A DNA stretch of 9,274 bases from Bacteroidales bacterium (GTDB lineage Bacteria; Bacteroidota; Bacteroidia; Bacteroidales; JALTDM01), in contig JALWKH010000422.1 of assembly GCA_026996635.1 (NCBI GenBank), positions 1 to 9,274 on the forward strand, in the 5' to 3' direction. The notes beneath the pieces are model-generated. The model did no database searches, was not told the origin of the DNA, and saw only the letters and a list, made by a program, of their open reading frames with translations. Within the stretch, counting starts at the first letter, position 1; every line of letters begins with the position of its first letter. The position numbers were made by a program, and so were the translations under genes. Below are positions 6,861-9,274 of the stretch, in pieces.

Positions 6861-6878
6861 ATTACAAAGTTATGTAAT
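6861..6878. promoter_or_regulatory. Inverted repeat covering the -7 element
   Basis: ATTACA (6861-6866) and TGTAAT (6873-6878) form a perfect 6-bp inverted repeat with a 6-nt centre, and the putative -7 box lies inside it. It could be a small operator half-site pair. It is too AT-rich and lacks a T run, so it is not a convincing terminator for the upstream membrane-protein gene. Chance is a real possibility in DNA of this composition. Confidence 0.25.
6865..6872 (-). promoter_or_regulatory. Probable -7 promoter element for the surface-protein gene
   Basis: Read on the minus strand, these bases are TAACTTTG, an exact match to the Bacteroidota -7 consensus TAnnTTTG. Transcription would start some 6-8 nt downstream, leaving a leader of roughly 55-60 nt before the ATG at 6800. 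A -33 TTTG box is not clear: the best candidate, ACTG, sits about 17 nt upstream inside the end of the preceding gene. The whole element lies in the 83-nt gap between the two genes (6801-6883). Confidence 0.5.
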
Positions 6879-6883
6879 TTTTC

Positions 6884-8332
6884 TTATGACAGTACTTTAT
6901 TATCTTTTGAAGTAAAATAAATATCGGCAATGGTAAGAAAAGCAATATATCCCCAGAAAAGAATCGATAGTTTATCTGTGTCCAAGAAATTATTTAATAC
7001 TCCATGAATATAGTAAGTGATTAAGCCCAGGAGTGTCATTAAAATAAAGATTTTCACTTCTTTGTCTTTTGCGTACTTGTAAGCGTGCAAGCCGGTAGAA
7101 ATGCTGTAAATAAGAATTAATAAAAAGGCAACAAGTCCTAATACACCTTGTTCCGATAAAGGACCTAAATATTCGCTATGAGCATTACCCCTATCACCTG
7201 TATTGGTACTGATTATTGTTTTTTGATAAGACAATTGGAATGGTGCATATTGAAACATATATGTACCGGGTCCCCAACCTAAAACCGTTTTTTCATTAAA
7301 CATCCGTAATGCACATGCCCACCTGTTCAGACGTTCCACATTTGAAGCATCGGTTTTTACATTGTAAATGGATTGAATATGTTTTTCAAAGTTGCTTGAA
7401 GAATCTTGTTTGTTTTTTTCGAGATCGTCCATCAATTGGTTATAAACTAAAATTCCGGCAATCGTCAATATTATTGTTGTAATAGCAAGATGTTTGAATT
7501 TCACTCTTAATAGGATAAGCATTAAAACGCCCAGTGCACCCACAATACTAATCCAAGCTGCCCTTGAATAAGAAAAAATGATGGCAAATATAAAAACGGC
7601 AAAAAGTAAAAATGCAAAAATTCTAACAGGCAGCGATGATTTTTTGTTAATTACAAATCCGAAAACAGGGAAAATAATCATAGCTAAAGCAGCACCGTAA
7701 GCAGTATGGTCTTTGTAAAAAGGGTTACAAGCAAAGTTTGCAGCTTTTTGGTCAAATAAACCGTAACCTAAATGATTGTTTATTGTGTAAGCGATAACAA
7801 AAACGAGTGCTGTTGAATAAAGCCAAATAAATGTTTTGTAATTTTTGAATTCTTTAAAAAAGAGGGCGTTTATATAAAAGAAAACAGTAACAAACCACAA
7901 ACGGGATAAAAAGAATTTAATGGAAACAATAGGCATAGTGCTAGTAATGGCTGTTACAAGAATCCAAAAAAGGCTGAACAATATAGTAAAGGAAACAGGA
8001 TGATTAAAAATCTTTTTGTCGTAATCGTTTTTATAAATTATCCGTAGAAAGAAAATAATCATTAAACCTGCAATAATCGGTTCGGTAGGAAGGGACATGT
8101 CGATTCCAATGTTTGGGAGATATTCCGAGAGTGGTACGGACAGTGGAACAAAGAAAGTAATAAATAACAGCAATTTATCCATTGAAAAAATTGCATAGAA
8201 AATTATAAGTAGAGCATAAGGAATAAGTAAGAAATAAAAGTATTCTTTTGCTATAAAGTACGTATTTAAGGCTAGAAATCCTATAATAACCAGTAAGGGA
8301 AGTAATATGTTGTTTACCTTTTCGGCTTTCAA
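6884..8332 (-). CDS. O-antigen ligase/polymerase-family membrane protein (WaaL/Wzy-like)
   Basis: This predicted inner-membrane protein of 482 residues has about ten to twelve hydrophobic helices and one large periplasmic loop (about 300-390). The O-antigen ligase (Wzy_C) pattern is visible: SYSRAAW (254-260) at the end of a helix, ERLNRWACALRMF (333-345), LGWGPGTYMF (351-360), then NAHSEYLGPLSEQGVLGL (383-400), which holds the conserved His of the family. Members either polymerise repeat units (Wzy) or ligate polysaccharide to lipid A core or other acceptors (WaaL); sequence alone does not decide which. The Wzz-like gene just upstream favours polymerase. The only start that keeps the first helix (about 8-28) is TTG at 8330-8332: a TAA stop lies five codons upstream in frame and the next ATG is codon 51. 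That TTG overlaps the TGA of the upstream gene, implying coupled translation. Confidence 0.85.
   Translation of the reverse strand: MKAEKVNNILLPLLVIIGFLALNTYFIAKEYFYFLLIPYALLIIFYAIFSMDKLLLFITFFVPLSVPLSEYLPNIGIDMSLPTEPIIAGLMIIFFLRIIYKNDYDKKIFNHPVSFTILFSLFWILVTAITSTMPIVSIKFFLSRLWFVTVFFYINALFFKEFKNYKTFIWLYSTALVFVIAYTINNHLGYGLFDQKAANFACNPFYKDHTAYGAALAMIIFPVFGFVINKKSSLPVRIFAFLLFAVFIFAIIFSYSRAAWISIVGALGVLMLILLRVKFKHLAITTIILTIAGILVYNQLMDDLEKNKQDSSSNFEKHIQSIYNVKTDASNVERLNRWACALRMFNEKTVLGWGPGTYMFQYAPFQLSYQKTIISTNTGDRGNAHSEYLGPLSEQGVLGLVAFLLILIYSISTGLHAYKYAKDKEVKIFILMTLLGLITYYIHGVLNNFLDTDKLSILFWGYIAFLTIADIYFTSKDNKVLS
8329..8332 (-). promoter_or_regulatory. TTGA stop-start overlap coupling two polysaccharide genes
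   Basis: On the minus strand the four bases read TTGA, combining a TTG start (8330-8332) with the TGA stop of the Wzz-like gene (8329-8331). Such overlaps usually mean that ribosomes finishing the first frame restart on the second. The bases just upstream are A-rich (repeated AAAAAC) with no Shine-Dalgarno motif. Confidence 0.65.
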
Positions 8333-9228
8333 TTGTTTTTGTTTTTATCTGTTAAAACAAGCACGATAAAAGTTATTATATATGCACCTATCAAACTAAT
8401 AAGAACTATGAGCCACCTTATAGGATAAGATTTTTTGTCGGCTATTTGCGGCTTTGAAACCATTATAAAGTATTTTACTTTGTTTTTATACTCGCGGTAT
8501 GCTTTTTCATATTTTTCTTTCTCTTTGATGTACAGTTTATTTAATCCCACTAATACAGAATCTTGTACCAAGAAATCTTCTTTATGTTCCAAAAATTGAT
8601 CGTATAAAGATTCTTCTTTTGGAGAAATTACTTTTGCTTGTTTTTTTACATCAAGGACTTTAGTAGATAATCTCAATTTTTTTATATTGTTTTTTAGAGA
8701 ATCTATTTGTTTTTTTAGTCTATTCATTTGATTAGTAGAAGCAAGCATTATTTCTTCATATTTAGCATTATGTTGACTTTTTACAATGTTGTTGTAATAG
8801 GATATAACCGAGTCAACCATTCTTTTTGCCTGTTTGGGGTCTTTGTCGTAAATTTTAATGTTTACTCCTTCATACTGTGATTTGCCGATTGTGAAATTGG
8901 ATTTTAATTCTTTTGTAACAAGAGTTTTTGCGTGTGGTGTTTGACGGTCAATTCCATAATGTTTGTACAGATGAAAGTCTGAAATTAGTTTATCCAGAAT
9001 GTTGTCCGATTTGAGGAATTGAAGCATTTGTTCGGTTTCGTTTTCATCGGAGTATGTGGATAGATTTGAAGGATATAAAATAGCTTCAGACTTAAACAGT
9101 GGAGTAATAAATTGAGGACCGGAAAAAATAATTGCTGCTAAAACGGAAATTATTGTAACAAGAAGAAAAATAATTCTTTTCTTCCATATAAATTTTAATA
9201 GCCCTTCGTTATTAAAGAAAGTATTCAT
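8329..9228 (-). CDS. Wzz-like polysaccharide chain-length determinant (copolymerase)
   Basis: This 299-residue inner-membrane protein has the polysaccharide copolymerase layout: a short cytoplasmic N-terminus, a first helix at about 18-36, a periplasmic region with predicted coiled coil (about 150-195 and 225-250, rich in Lys/Glu), and a second helix at about 271-292. The stretch before helix two, VSKPQIADKKSYPIRW (257-272), carries the Pro-rich signature of the family. The segment SEAILYPSN (47-55), just after helix one, matches the usual Wzz beta strand. There is no C-terminal tyrosine kinase domain, so it is the short class and not Wzc-like. Such proteins set the length of O-antigen or similar polymers together with Wzy. 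The next gene starts inside its stop codon and is an O-antigen ligase/polymerase relative, which fits. The ATG at 9226-9228 follows an A-rich stretch; any promoter is beyond the window. Confidence 0.85.
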   Translation of the reverse strand: MNTFFNNEGLLKFIWKKRIIFLLVTIISVLAAIIFSGPQFITPLFKSEAILYPSNLSTYSDENETEQMLQFLKSDNILDKLISDFHLYKHYGIDRQTPHAKTLVTKELKSNFTIGKSQYEGVNIKIYDKDPKQAKRMVDSVISYYNNIVKSQHNAKYEEIMLASTNQMNRLKKQIDSLKNNIKKLRLSTKVLDVKKQAKVISPKEESLYDQFLEHKEDFLVQDSVLVGLNKLYIKEKEKYEKAYREYKNKVKYFIMVSKPQIADKKSYPIRWLIVLISLIGAYIITFIVLVLTDKNKNN

Positions 9229-9274
9229 TTTCTATTTTTTTCTTTATAGATTAAAATTATTAAATTAAATATAA
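9229..9274 (-). other. AT-rich upstream end of the window
   Basis: These 46 bases upstream of the Wzz-like gene are almost entirely A and T. On the minus strand they give an A-rich leader before the ATG but no TAnnTTTG element. No coding frame or structure is supported here. Confidence 0.4.

Overview
This window looks like chromosomal DNA from a Bacteroidota species. The sequence is AT-rich, start codons are preceded by A-rich stretches rather than Shine-Dalgarno motifs, and one promoter-like element matches the Bacteroidota -7 consensus TAnnTTTG. The clearest sign is a 1358-residue secreted protein with SprB-type repeats that ends in the gliding-motility-associated / type IX secretion (T9SS) C-terminal domain, a hallmark of this phylum. 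I cannot assign a genus.

The layout is two converging gene groups. The left group (1-2692, + strand) is mostly housekeeping. It holds the 3' part of an unrecognised gene, then coaE (dephospho-CoA kinase, last step of CoA synthesis), a DjlA-like TerB plus J-domain co-chaperone that overlaps coaE by 11 nt, and, after a 52-nt gap, tmk (thymidylate kinase). The first three are packed like an operon. A strong hairpin flanked by A and T runs (2692-2721) separates the two groups and can terminate transcription from both sides.

The right group (2724-9228, - strand, read right to left) concerns the cell envelope. It starts with a Wzz-like chain-length determinant (polysaccharide copolymerase), followed by an O-antigen ligase/polymerase-family membrane protein. 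That second gene apparently starts at a TTG overlapping the TGA stop of the first. The giant surface protein comes last. It has a signal peptide, a Cys-rich N-terminal domain, Ig/PKD-like domains, about eight 76-78-residue SprB-like repeat units, two PKD domains and a T9SS type-B-like C-terminal domain. A probable own promoter lies just upstream of it. The first two genes should set the length or attachment of a surface polysaccharide, and the third would be exported to the surface by T9SS, plausibly as an adhesin.

No RNA gene, CRISPR array, insertion sequence or mobile-element signature is visible, and no gene-free stretch reaches 300 bases. The most interesting new signal is inside the surface protein: two classes of SprB-like repeat that differ by a co-occurring second pair of cysteines.
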